Positions 34,584 to 43,362 of a DNA stretch of 64,000 bases are shown one piece after another. Under the pieces are notes generated by a model, which was given only the letters and a program-made list of their open reading frames with translations, was not told the DNA's origin and did not search any database. Position numbers and translations under genes: made by a program. The stretch's first letter is position 1; the number at the start of each line of letters is the position of its first letter. Source of the stretch: Phycisphaerales bacterium (lineage in GTDB: Bacteria; Planctomycetota; Phycisphaerae; Phycisphaerales; UBA1924); NCBI GenBank assembly GCA_030149165.1, contig JASBRY010000008.1, positions 372,001-436,000 of the forward strand, given 5' to 3'.

Positions 34584-35860
34584 TTCAAGTCATTCCGCAA
34601 GGAATGGCAACGAGATGAAGGGACCGGCATAAACGCTGGTCCCTTATCTATTTGTGACTGGTTTTGTTGCTCGTTGCCGTTTGTCGCCGCTTGCTGCTGC
34701 GACGCGTTTTGCGACAAAAGTGCGCCGCATATTGCGCCGCTTTGTGTGATCGGATTCGTTACCGCTTTGGTGAAATCTTCATCGCGCACCATGTGGTAGT
34801 GCGACTCTCCTACGGCTTGCGTGTGCCCCATCCACGAGGTGCAGACCGCTGCGGGATACTCCGCCGCCAGTTCAGTCGCTCGGCTCGCTCGCATCGAGTT
34901 GAAGAGTCTCGGCCAGGGTTCAAGACCTGCTCGCTCGATGATCCGGAGCAGTTGGGTGCGTAGGTTCGCCTTTGGATCTCTGTAACCCGATACGACAAAC
35001 TCAGCCCCGCTCTCAGCGAGTTCAAAGGCATTGAGCAAGACCGCATGGAGTTCAGGGAAGAGCGGGATGATCCGCTCTGACTTCCCAAGGTGCCGCTCTG
35101 TCTTTGGTGATCGTACACGGAGTTTCAGCCCCGCCCAGTCCACATCAGCCCAGCGGACCAGCAAGACCTCTGAGGGGCAACGGAGGCCGCCCAAACGAGC
35201 GAGCGCGATGATGCATCGCCAGTCCGCGTTTGGTGCGGCATCAATAAGCCTGTGGGTCGATTCCGGATCGAGGTAGAATAGCCGTTCACGGTTTGTCTGC
35301 GACCCTGCGACCACACCATCGAACGGGTTGCGTACCAGCATCTCCCATCGCACGGCTTTGCGCATGAACATCTTGGCGACCGAGATCTCTTTCGAGACCT
35401 TTGCCGGCGCATAGCCCTTGGTTTCGAGCCAGGTGCGGTATGCGTCTGCATCGCGAGATGAGATGTCATCAATCGGCCGGCCCTCACCGAAGCACTCGTA
35501 GAGGATCCGCCTGGATTGCTTGTAGCGGGTCATCGTGGAGTCCTTGACACTCATGGACTCGAAACACGCATTGAGCAGATCCCCGAGTGTGTGCTGCGTG
35601 TGGTGCAGCCGGGGCTCGACGAGTTGGGCTTTGAGTAATCGATCGTGGATCTCATCGGGGAGCGATGCGACCCAGTCTGCTGTCTGGGCATCTATAGCGG
35701 TTCCAGTGCGATCAGCTGTGATCAATGACTCAACCCTGATCTTGAATGCCTCGGCTGCTTTGACGCTCACCTTCCCCAACCTGATCGTGTGTCGTTTCTT
35801 GTTGGCATCAATGAACAGGATGCGTTTGGTTCCGTTTTTGTCGCGTGATATAGATGCCAT
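34529..35860 (-). CDS. Tyrosine recombinase/integrase of the tRNA-Ile island
   Basis: I start at the ATG at 35860 (MASISRDKNGTKR), behind a strong AGGAGGT site; the track adds 11 residues. The 443-residue protein has a SAM-like core-binding domain (about residues 80-160) and a catalytic domain with LARLGGLRCPSEVLLVRW (Arg), FNSMRASRATEL (HxxR box with Asn instead of the first His) and WMGHTQAVGESHYHM (His and Tyr). The last residues, GPGQTRTVDLTVISGAL, are encoded by the complement of the tRNA-Ile, which marks the left attachment site. It probably moves the island to its right. Confidence 0.9.
   Translation of the reverse strand: MASISRDKNGTKRILFIDANKKRHTIRLGKVSVKAAEAFKIRVESLITADRTGTAIDAQTADWVASLPDEIHDRLLKAQLVEPRLHHTQHTLGDLLNACFESMSVKDSTMTRYKQSRRILYECFGEGRPIDDISSRDADAYRTWLETKGYAPAKVSKEISVAKMFMRKAVRWEMLVRNPFDGVVAGSQTNRERLFYLDPESTHRLIDAAPNADWRCIIALARLGGLRCPSEVLLVRWADVDWAGLKLRVRSPKTERHLGKSERIIPLFPELHAVLLNAFELAESGAEFVVSGYRDPKANLRTQLLRIIERAGLEPWPRLFNSMRASRATELAAEYPAAVCTSWMGHTQAVGESHYHMVRDEDFTKAVTNPITQSGAICGALLSQNASQQQAATNGNEQQNQSQIDKGPAFMPVPSSRCHSLRNDLNGPGQTRTVDLTVISGAL
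34531..34583. repeat. Probable attL at the 3' half of tRNA-Ile
   Basis: The integrase gene ends inside the 3' half of the tRNA, the usual recombination site for tRNA-targeting tyrosine recombinases. A direct repeat of CAGTTCGAGTCTGTCC was looked for to the right and not found by eye, so the exact crossover and attR are unresolved. Confidence 0.5.
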
Positions 35861-35942
35861 TGATACCTCCTGCCGAAATTCTACCACACTCAAATTTCAA
35901 GTGGAACCAGAAACTTGAGAAACCGAAAAGTATCCACTGATC

Positions 35943-36143
35943 CTATTTACGCACTTGCTGACGCTGGACAAACTCTTCGAGATCACTCACCCTGATCAAC
36001 ACGGCACGGTTGATCTTCGAGTGAGGGATCTCACCGCTCTTGAGTAGAGTGAAAAGGGTCCTCGACGAAATCCCCAACGCTTCAGCGGCTTCATTGATCC
36101 GTAGCGTGATTCGTGATTGTTCAGTTGTTTTTTTCGAACTCAT
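35943..36143 (-). CDS. Excisionase/AlpA-type helix-turn-helix protein
   Basis: The ATG at 36143 (MSSKKTTEQSR), with GGGTGG upstream, gives 66 residues. The sequence LRINEAAEALGISSRTLFTLLKSGEIPHSKINRAVLIRVSDLEEFVQRQ is the MerR/excisionase winged helix-turn-helix (HTH_17) pattern. Such proteins bend DNA during excision or regulate the element. It lies 82 bp upstream of the integrase, in the same direction. Confidence 0.85.
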   Translation of the reverse strand: MSSKKTTEQSRITLRINEAAEALGISSRTLFTLLKSGEIPHSKINRAVLIRVSDLEEFVQRQQVRK

Positions 36144-36898
36144 ACATCCACCCTTCAAAAGACAAAAGCTGCTTGAGAACATCAAAGTTGTGTTCCTGTT
36201 CCTACATTACCACTCAATCGAGATAGTCGCAGCAACCCACACAAAATGGAACAAACTGCGATCTGAACCAAACCTTCAGTGGCGCTTCCGATCCAATGAC
36301 GCTATAATGAATTGGGGAAGGGGTGTATGAACTGCCGAGATCCAGTGGGGTGCTGCAATCACATGCAGCAATCGGCAATAAGCAGAAACAGCCGAACCTG
36401 ATCTCGGTGCTTGTCATTGAGGTGATATTTCATGAGTCGCAACTCCCCGATTACGAGCGCGTGCGCAGGGAGATACCAATCGGAGCGGGGTGGCGTCGAC
36501 GCACTTACCCGCGTGTCCGAATCGAACCATCGATTTACAGACCGAACTATCGGTTTCTGGGGGGGCTAGGTTGACGGCAGGGTGAAAACCGCTGATGCCG
36601 GGGGAAATACAGCGGGCGGAAAGCGACGGCTGGCTCCGGGTGGGCAGATTCGCTTCAAACGCATCGATCCGTAAGGGGTCGGTGCGCTCAGGCTTCACCA
36701 GGTGAACAGTTCTACCACATTCCGAAATGAACATTCAATTCAAACAACATTGAATCCGACTTCTATCGATGAATGGGAGATAGGAGAAGGTCCAAAATCG
36801 GCGGTGAGTTTTTTTCGGGATTTTTGCCACATCTCCACCACATCGTATATTCCATGACAAGTGGACAAACTCGCTCCAATACACGATGATCTAGTTAC
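36144..36898. other. Island intergenic region with several inverted repeats
   Basis: This 755-bp spacer has no convincing gene. The ORFs at 36323-36574 and 36414-36734 lack family resemblance and good starts. It holds an 8-bp inverted repeat CCGAGATC/GATCTCGG (36335-36342 with 36400-36407) around a smaller GCTGCA-N6-TGCAGC, a palindrome TTCACC-A-GGTGAA (36694-36706), and a GC-rich stretch 36555-36700 with GGGTGAAAACC and GGGGGAAATACAGCGGG that might be a structured RNA. Confidence 0.45.
36824..36851 (+). promoter_or_regulatory. Candidate sigma-70 promoter of the MmeI-like gene
   Basis: TTGCCA (36824-36829) is followed after 16 bp by TATATT (36846-36851), 47 bp upstream of the ATG at 36899. 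The leader shows no clear Shine-Dalgarno sequence (CTAGTTACATG). Matches are good but not diagnostic. Confidence 0.45.
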
Positions 36899-39800
36899 AT
36901 GGACACCCCCACCTTCATCGCCAAATGGTCAAAGGCCAAGCTCTCTGAACGAGCCGCGTCGCAGGAACACTTTATTGATCTCTGTCGATTACTCGGGGTC
37001 CAGACTCCCGCTGAGGTTGATCCTGTAGGAGACACCTTCACCTTCGAGAAAGGCGTGAAGGTCGCCGGCCCCGCATCCTCTGGATCGAAGGGGGCGCATG
37101 GATGGGCTGATGTCTGGTACAAGGGACGCTTCGCGTGGGAGTACAAACGCAAGGACAAATACCGGAATCTTGAAGAGGCGTACCGCCAGCTCCAGCAATA
37201 CCGCGAGGACCTCGACAATCCGCCGTTGATGATTGTCAGCGATATTGCGAACTACGAGATCCATACCAACTTCACTGGATACAAACCCGAGGTCCATTCG
37301 TTCACCCTCGAAGAACTCTCAGACCCCGGCAAGCTCTCGTTGCTCAAGCGGGTGTTCACGGATCCGAAGTCATTCAAGCCGTCGATCACTGTTGCCGCGA
37401 TCACTGAGGAGGTCGCGTCCAAGATCGGGACGATCGCGCAAGCGTTGCGGGATCGTGGGCATGAGCCGCATGATGCGGCACATTTCTTGATGAAGGTGAT
37501 GTTCTGCCTCTTTGCCGAGGATGTTGAGTTGCTTCCAAAGGGACTCTTCCAGCGAGTGCTCACCAAATCCAAAGACGATCCCGTTCGTCTCCAGAAACAG
37601 ATGGATGCCCTCTTCGATGCGATGCGATCGGGCGGGGACTTTGGGGTTGATGAAATCAGCTACTTCAATGGTGGTCTCTTCGATGATGCCCATTCCATTG
37701 AACTCACCACGGACGAAATCGAGATCCTCATCGACGCGGCTGTCCAAGACTGGTCGGTGATCGAACCCTCCATTCTCGGCACGCTCTTTGAACGCTCCCT
37801 TGACCCCTCCAAGCGTTCGCAGATCGGGGCGCACTACACCAGCCGGGAAGACATCATGCTGGTCATTGAGCCGGTGATCGTGCGGCCGCTCCGCAAGCAG
37901 TGGGAAGAGACCAAAGAGCAGATCGAGACGCAGCTCCAGCGCCGGCGCAAATCGACGACCAAAGCGACCAAAGCGAAAGCGGATGCCGAGATTGCCAACC
38001 TGCTTGATGGGTTCCAAGAGAAGCTCTCGTCTGTCCGCGTCCTTGATCCCGCGTGTGGCTCAGGGAACTTCCTCTATGTTGCGATCCAGCAGCTCCTCTT
38101 CCTCGAAAAGGAAGTCGTCCTCTACGCATCGCGCGAGGAACTCGGGTTTGGTGGTTTGCTGCCGCGCGTCCGACCGACGCAACTGCTTGGGATCGAGATC
38201 AATCCCTACGCCTCGGAACTCGCACAGGTGGCGATCTGGATCGGATACCTCCAATGGATGCGAGACAACGGCTTCAACGCACCGAAGGACCCCATCCTCG
38301 AACCCATCGACACGATCGAGAACAGAGACGCGATCCTCGCTTGGGCGGATGAAGACGGCAAGAAGATCCCGGTGTGGCGCGAAGGGGCGAAGTGCTTGGG
38401 GCAAGCGAAATGGCCGAAGGCGGATTTCATTGTGGGGAATCCGCCGTTTTTGGGATCGAAAGTGTTCAGACAGAATGGTTTGCCAGACCCGTATGTAGAA
38501 CAGATGTACGCAAACTTTCAGCTTCCGAATACCGTTGACCTTTGCTGCTACTGGTTTGATATTGCAGCCAGATATATTGCCAAGAAAACTGACCGCCGGA
38601 TTGGGTTGCTTGCCACACAAGCTATAAGAGGCGGCGACAACAGAACAGTACTCACCAATCTTTGTCGATTGGGACAGATTTTTGATACTTGGCCAGATAA
38701 GCCATGGGTATTAGACGGCGCAGCTGTACGGGTATCGATAGTTTGTGTGTGCAGCGAATCGATAGGCGAAGCGTCATTCGTCAATGGGAATCCAGCACTA
38801 GCGATCACACCAGAGCTAGTTGTTGGAGTGAGTTTAGGTGATACTCTGAAACTCGATGAAAATCGGGATATATGCTGGATGGGTGTTACCAAAGGTGGCT
38901 CCTTCGATGTGGCACTATCCGAAGCGCGCGAACTACTCTCTGCCCCTACCGCAAATGGACGGAAACCATCGGATGTTTTCTACCCATGGTACAACGGGTT
39001 GGACATGACACGAAGGCCTCGTTCAATGTGGCTTGTTTCATTTATGGAGTCCATGTCACAGGCTGACGCAGCGGGATTCGATGCGCTTTTCCGGATAGTT
39101 GAAGAACGAGTAAAGCCCAAGAGACTTACGAATCGCCGCGCGCTATACGCCGAACGCTGGTGGATTCATGCCGAGGCGCGCTCTGGTCTTCAAACGATAC
39201 TGAGGAAACAAGGGCGATATCTTGCTACACCTCGTGTTACTAAGCACCGACTCTTTGCATGGCTGAATGGCAAAATCCTACCAGACTGTCAAGTATTCGC
39301 ATTTGCTCGTTCCGACGACTACTTCTTCGGCACCCTCCACAGCAGCATCCACGAACTCTGGGCACTGCGGCAAGGCACGCAACTCGAAGACCGTCCACGC
39401 TACACCCCCACCACTTGCTTCGAGACCTTCCCGCTTCCCTGGTCGCCGGGGGATGAGCCGCGCGAGGGTGATACGCAGCGTCCGCTCCATGATGCGATCG
39501 GGGATGCTGCGGCGACGCTCAACGAGCAGCGCGAGCGTTGGCTGAATCCTCCGGAGTGGGTGAAGCCGATCGCGGACAAGATCGATGCGGAGGATGACTT
39601 TGCTGATGTGCTCGCGGTCAGCGGCGAGGAAGCTCGGCGTTTGATCCGTCAGAGCGCGATTGATGCCGCGTGCGCCAAGGACAAGAACCTCAAGAAGCGC
39701 ACACTGACCAACCTCTACAACGAGCGACCGACCTGGCTCCGGCTCGCGCACAAAGCGCTCGATGAAGCCGTGATCGCGGCGTACGCTGCCGTCGATCCTG

Positions 39801-39955
39801 AGGGTGACTGGGACACGGCTTGGGCGGAGGTGTTCGAGGAGACCGGAGCGGGGCAGCCTTTACCTGAGGGTCATGCACTGATCGAGCAGCGGCAAGAAGT
39901 GGAGCAGTTGATTTTGGGGAATCTGCTGCGGATGAATCAGGAACGGTCGCGCTGA
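36899..39955 (+). CDS. MmeI-like type IIL restriction-modification enzyme
   Basis: The 1018-residue protein combines nuclease and methyltransferase. An N-terminal PD-(D/E)xK site appears as ADVWYKGRFAWEYKRKDKY (residues about 65-85). A helical connector follows, then an N6-adenine methyltransferase with motif I DPACGSGNFLYVA (near residue 381) and motif IV NPPF in IVGNPPFLGSK (near residue 515). The C-terminal part contains the target recognition domain. This matches MmeI-type single-chain enzymes that both protect and cut DNA. It stands alone, with no separate S or R gene. A restriction role against phage is inferred. Confidence 0.9.
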   Translation: MDTPTFIAKWSKAKLSERAASQEHFIDLCRLLGVQTPAEVDPVGDTFTFEKGVKVAGPASSGSKGAHGWADVWYKGRFAWEYKRKDKYRNLEEAYRQLQQYREDLDNPPLMIVSDIANYEIHTNFTGYKPEVHSFTLEELSDPGKLSLLKRVFTDPKSFKPSITVAAITEEVASKIGTIAQALRDRGHEPHDAAHFLMKVMFCLFAEDVELLPKGLFQRVLTKSKDDPVRLQKQMDALFDAMRSGGDFGVDEISYFNGGLFDDAHSIELTTDEIEILIDAAVQDWSVIEPSILGTLFERSLDPSKRSQIGAHYTSREDIMLVIEPVIVRPLRKQWEETKEQIETQLQRRRKSTTKATKAKADAEIANLLDGFQEKLSSVRVLDPACGSGNFLYVAIQQLLFLEKEVVLYASREELGFGGLLPRVRPTQLLGIEINPYASELAQVAIWIGYLQWMRDNGFNAPKDPILEPIDTIENRDAILAWADEDGKKIPVWREGAKCLGQAKWPKADFIVGNPPFLGSKVFRQNGLPDPYVEQMYANFQLPNTVDLCCYWFDIAARYIAKKTDRRIGLLATQAIRGGDNRTVLTNLCRLGQIFDTWPDKPWVLDGAAVRVSIVCVCSESIGEASFVNGNPALAITPELVVGVSLGDTLKLDENRDICWMGVTKGGSFDVALSEARELLSAPTANGRKPSDVFYPWYNGLDMTRRPRSMWLVSFMESMSQADAAGFDALFRIVEERVKPKRLTNRRALYAERWWIHAEARSGLQTILRKQGRYLATPRVTKHRLFAWLNGKILPDCQVFAFARSDDYFFGTLHSSIHELWALRQGTQLEDRPRYTPTTCFETFPLPWSPGDEPREGDTQRPLHDAIGDAAATLNEQRERWLNPPEWVKPIADKIDAEDDFADVLAVSGEEARRLIRQSAIDAACAKDKNLKKRTLTNLYNERPTWLRLAHKALDEAVIAAYAAVDPEGDWDTAWAEVFEETGAGQPLPEGHALIEQRQEVEQLILGNLLRMNQERSR

Positions 39956-39961
39956 TTCTGG

Positions 39962-41221
39962 TTATTGTTCTGAGTTGCTGAGCACGATTCTTCGGCTCAG
40001 GGTTGTTGAGATTGGCGGGTAGGTCATTTCGAATCGGGAGCCGTGGAACTCATCGAACGCGTATCCGGTTCGTTTCGATACGAACTCGATCAATCGCTGA
40101 TACCAAGGCAGGTGGGCGGTTGCCGCACCGTTGATACCGCTCGGGAGATTGTATCCTCTTTCTGCAATCGACATGGACTGTTCGTCGAAGTTGTCTACTC
40201 GATTGTCGTGGGGATAGGTGAGCCGATCGAGAAGATGGGTGACGACACCCCCGCTGTGCTGAATTGAATCATGGACGAAGTAATCGAACACCACGCGTTC
40301 AACAGGTGTTTGAAGCATGACCATGAATCCTGCAGTGCCGTCGTCTTCGGAGTATCTTGCGTAGATATCTCTCAGGTAACTCCCGAAGACACAGGTCGTC
40401 ATCCCTCGGTTTCCGACTGGACCAGCGGCAAGGTCGAACACTTTGTAGTCACCTTGCGAGCGAACTTCGATCTTTGGATCGCTCGGCTCACAGAACTCAC
40501 GCATGAGCTGGAGATCGCCCTCTTCGTATCCGGTCGGATCGAGTGGGTCTTTTTTAATCGGTTGGATCTTGCCTTCGGAGTCGTGAACCGCTTCGTAGCT
40601 CATAGGCCACGGGCGTGAGCTGAACTGCCTGAATCCTACATACCCAGTCACATGTGCTGCATCGAGCTTCTCTGGATTGGTCCTTGATGGACACAGAAAC
40701 ACTGAGACAAAGCGAGTTTGAGCTTGGACACCCCAAACGGAACATGCACCATCAAAGAGCATCCGCCTTGATCGTTCTCGATCTTGTGATGCGACATTGT
40801 CGCCGGCGTTCGCGAGCAACATCGCGAGTGTCTTCCGGCCTCCTGAGCACGAAGCGACGCTCTGCTCGAAAGTGTTCGTCGCTTCATGTGCTTTTGAAAT
40901 CAGTGATGGATGGACCCCTCGCTCTTCACAAACACTAATGAATCGCTCCATGCTCTGCTTGCCTGGAACATCGTGCGCGACATCTGTGCCATCGATCGAT
41001 CGTGCAACACGCGAGAGTTTCCATGCGAGTCCACGATTCAATCCGAGTTCGCGTGCCAGCTCTCTCGTCTTTGTTGGGTCCACCCCAGCGGCACCGAACA
41101 ATTCCAGAACGGATGATCTCAATACTTGGAATGACGACATCACATCGCGGATCGATGCCGTCTGATCCGCTGGTAATGAGGTTCGAAGTTTCGGGATGTG
41201 AACTACTGGGGGCTCTGTCAT
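39962..41221 (-). CDS. Uncharacterised island protein with possible N-terminal helix-turn-helix
   Basis: I do not recognise this family. The ATG at 41221 (MTEPPVVHIPKL) gives 419 residues; the track adds 26 residues through an upstream repeat array. Near residues 50-75, DPTKTRELARELGLNRGLAWKLSRVARS looks like a helix-turn-helix. The middle has MFDGACSVWGVQAQTRFVSVFLCPSR-like strands and a large region (residues 170-400) without known motifs. It ends 6 bp from the MmeI-like stop, convergent. The upstream TGACA boxes could be its own operator. Confidence 0.6.
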   Translation of the reverse strand: MTEPPVVHIPKLRTSLPADQTASIRDVMSSFQVLRSSVLELFGAAGVDPTKTRELARELGLNRGLAWKLSRVARSIDGTDVAHDVPGKQSMERFISVCEERGVHPSLISKAHEATNTFEQSVASCSGGRKTLAMLLANAGDNVASQDRERSRRMLFDGACSVWGVQAQTRFVSVFLCPSRTNPEKLDAAHVTGYVGFRQFSSRPWPMSYEAVHDSEGKIQPIKKDPLDPTGYEEGDLQLMREFCEPSDPKIEVRSQGDYKVFDLAAGPVGNRGMTTCVFGSYLRDIYARYSEDDGTAGFMVMLQTPVERVVFDYFVHDSIQHSGGVVTHLLDRLTYPHDNRVDNFDEQSMSIAERGYNLPSGINGAATAHLPWYQRLIEFVSKRTGYAFDEFHGSRFEMTYPPISTTLSRRIVLSNSEQ

Positions 41222-41250
41222 TCTGTGATTAGGGTATGCGATCCATGTGT

Positions 41251-41298
41251 TTGACACAAGTAAAAATGACACGAAAAATGTCAAAATTGACATTGACA
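41251..41298. repeat. Cluster of five TGACA boxes in both orientations
   Basis: TTGACA occurs at 41251-41256, 41287-41292 and 41293-41298, ATGACA at 41266-41271 and the inverse TGTCAA at 41279-41284. TGACA-N7-TGTCA (41267-41283) and TGTCAA-AA-TTGACA (41279-41292) are perfect inverted repeats. The cluster lies between the divergent genes starting at 41221 and 41382. Confidence 0.75.
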
Positions 41299-41321
41299 CG
41301 AAGTCTGCATAACACTAGATT
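41293..41321 (+). promoter_or_regulatory. Candidate sigma-70 promoter of the PEP-CTERM-type gene
   Basis: TTGACA (41293-41298) is separated by exactly 17 bp from TAGATT (41316-41321), a near-consensus promoter reading toward 41382, and its -35 is part of the TGACA cluster. The leader would be about 55 nt. Confidence 0.7.
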
Positions 41322-41381
41322 GAATGAAATCGCCCGACGCTGGGCAATATCACTCACACTTAACTAGAGAGAGGATTTGCG

Positions 41382-42008
41382 ATGAAAACCACAACTGCAC
41401 TCACCGGAACAATTGCACTCGCTGCAGGGACATCACTGGGTTCGATCACAGTGAGCCAAGGCGCAAGCGGAACGACTTACAGCACCGAACTGAACTTCGA
41501 CGAGATGGGCGGTCCAACTGGTCCGGGTATCGCAACTGATGCATGGGCATCGCTTGGCCTGGCTTCTATGGCAGCCGGGGACGGCAATAACTTCGTGGGT
41601 GACAACGCGTCCTTATTTGGCCCATGGATCGGCACAGGCAACTCGTTCTTTGGCAACTTCGGGATCTTCATGAACTTCGATACGGATCTGACAAACTTCA
41701 GTGCTCAGGTCTGGGATCCCTCAGGACCCCCATCACTGTTCGGCGGTGGCCTGGGAATCTTCGCCTTCAACGACGGTACTGAAGTTGCCAATGTCATTGT
41801 TGAACCATCATGGGGCGGAGTCGGTGATGAATGGATTGACATCAGTGCCGATGGCGGCATGGTGTTTGATGAAATCCGCCTCGTGGGTTTCGGCTTTGAC
41901 CCCACGACCTTTGCAGACAACATGTCATGGAACGCAGTGCCTGCTCCAAGTGGCGCGGCCATCTTTGGACTCACTGGATTGGTCGCCGCTCGTCGCCGGC
42001 GTGCATAA
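41382..42008 (+). CDS. Secreted protein with PEP-CTERM-like sorting tail
   Basis: The 208-residue protein begins with a Sec signal (MKTTTALTGTIALAAGTSLGS) and ends with VPAPSGAAIFGLTGLVAARRRRA, a Pro-containing motif, hydrophobic helix and Arg cluster as in PEP-CTERM exosortase substrates. Between are Gly/Asn/Asp-rich strands (FDEMGGPTGPG, GDGNNFVGDN, FGGGLGIFAF) without catalytic motifs. It is probably a surface or matrix protein anchored by exosortase, whose gene is not in the window. AGAGAGAGG lies before the ATG. Confidence 0.82.
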   Translation: MKTTTALTGTIALAAGTSLGSITVSQGASGTTYSTELNFDEMGGPTGPGIATDAWASLGLASMAAGDGNNFVGDNASLFGPWIGTGNSFFGNFGIFMNFDTDLTNFSAQVWDPSGPPSLFGGGLGIFAFNDGTEVANVIVEPSWGGVGDEWIDISADGGMVFDEIRLVGFGFDPTTFADNMSWNAVPAPSGAAIFGLTGLVAARRRRA

Positions 42009-42093
42009 AGCTTTCTTTCAATGCTAAGAGAGGCCGTCATTGAAAGATGACGCGTCTCAATTTCTCTCACGATTGAATCTCAAAGGACCACAC

Positions 42094-43362
42094 ATGAACA
42101 CCAAATCAATCATCGCGACACTGCTCATTGCTGGATCGACGGCAACTGCCCAAGACATCCGATTCGAGATACTCCCAGGCATCTATCCGCTCGATATGTC
42201 AGTCGATGGATCTGTCATTGTGGGAAATGATGTCAACTTCGAAACTGTCCGATGGACACGAGAATCGGGAGTTGTGAACTTAGGTCGAGGGACCTTTGGT
42301 CCCCTTGGTGTTGGCGCAGGAACTCCTGACTGTTCTGACGATGGGTCAGTGGTCAGCGCCACCATCCTCAATGCTGCTGGGACATTTGCAACACAAGGCA
42401 GATGGACCGAGACAGGTGGTTGGGAAGATCTGCTTCAGCCACTCCCAGCTGACGGCGGAGTCATTGACCAATCATTTGGTTCCGCCTGGGGGATATCAGG
42501 AAATGGTGACCATGTCGTCGGACTCTATTGGAGACCCGGGAATGGTGGACCTAGCGGTGATGGACTCGCGCATGCTTCGATGAGTGGTCTTGGGCCGACT
42601 GTCGTAGACCTTGGCTCATCGATGAAAGACAGTCGTGCAAACCACGCGAACTTTGATGGCTCTGTTGTTGTTGGCTGGGACACTTCGAACTCATTCGGGT
42701 ATTGGAGCCCAACCGTGTGGGAGAACGGCAATCTGACACACCTCAATACGAATCTGGGATGGGCGATGGCGAACTATGTCACCCCTTCTGGGAACATCAT
42801 TGGCGGTGATACTTTCAACGAGATCTTCAAATACTCTGAAGCCACTGTTTGGCATCGAAACGGCACCGCATGGGATGAAACCATCCTCGGAGTGCTTCCT
42901 GGGACTATTGGCCCAAGGGGTTCGTCAACCGTGCGGGCAATGACCCCTGATGGATCAACCATTGTTGGATTTAATGTCTTCAATCCTACTTCGCCGGCGA
43001 CTGGATTCATCTGGACCGCTGAGACCGGAATGGTCGACATCAAAGATTATCTCGTAGACCAAGGAGTCGAGGTCCCATCAGATATGATCATCCTCGATCT
43101 AACAGCAATCTCTGAGGACGGAACCATCATGGCTGGAATTGGAGTGAGTGCTCTCGACGGCTTAACACCGATTGGATTCCGGATTTCTCCCGCATGTCCC
43201 GCAGATATGAACAGTGATTTCGCTCTGAACTTCCTCGATGTTTCAGCATTCCTAGGCGCGTTTGCTGATGGCGAATCAACTGCGGACTTCAATAATGACG
43301 GCAACTTCAACTTCCTCGATGTCAGTGAGTTCCTATCTCAGTTCGCAGCAGGATGTCCATGA
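42094..43362 (+). CDS. Secreted beta-repeat protein with dockerin-like C-terminal domain
   Basis: The ATG at 42094 (MNTKSIIATLLIAGSTATAQ) starts a Sec signal peptide; 422 residues follow. The body carries repeated G-[ST]-x-[IV]-[IV]-G strands such as DGSVIVGNDVN, DGSVVVGWDTS, SGNIIGGDTF and DGSTIVGFNVF, a beta-propeller-like HAF repeat pattern. The last 60 residues, PADMNSDFALNFLDVSAF and DFNNDGNFNFLDVSEFL, are two dockerin-like Ca-binding units typical of Planctomycete secreted proteins. It is 85 bp downstream of the PEP-CTERM gene, probably co-expressed. Confidence 0.85.
   Translation: MNTKSIIATLLIAGSTATAQDIRFEILPGIYPLDMSVDGSVIVGNDVNFETVRWTRESGVVNLGRGTFGPLGVGAGTPDCSDDGSVVSATILNAAGTFATQGRWTETGGWEDLLQPLPADGGVIDQSFGSAWGISGNGDHVVGLYWRPGNGGPSGDGLAHASMSGLGPTVVDLGSSMKDSRANHANFDGSVVVGWDTSNSFGYWSPTVWENGNLTHLNTNLGWAMANYVTPSGNIIGGDTFNEIFKYSEATVWHRNGTAWDETILGVLPGTIGPRGSSTVRAMTPDGSTIVGFNVFNPTSPATGFIWTAETGMVDIKDYLVDQGVEVPSDMIILDLTAISEDGTIMAGIGVSALDGLTPIGFRISPACPADMNSDFALNFLDVSAFLGAFADGESTADFNNDGNFNFLDVSEFLSQFAAGCP

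Noticed and set aside
36323-36574. 83-residue plus-strand ORF and a possible tRNA-like GGTTCGATTC on the minus strand near 36520
   Set aside because: No complete acceptor or anticodon arms can be folded, and the ORF has no recognisable domain.
36414-36734. Minus-strand ORF of 106 residues in the island spacer
   Set aside because: No ribosome site, no family resemblance, and a Pro/Ser/Arg-rich composition like a random reading of GC-rich DNA.
36899-39955. BREX PglX or DISARM methyltransferase
   Set aside because: The N-terminal nuclease motif and single-chain layout fit MmeI, and no BREX or DISARM partner genes are present.
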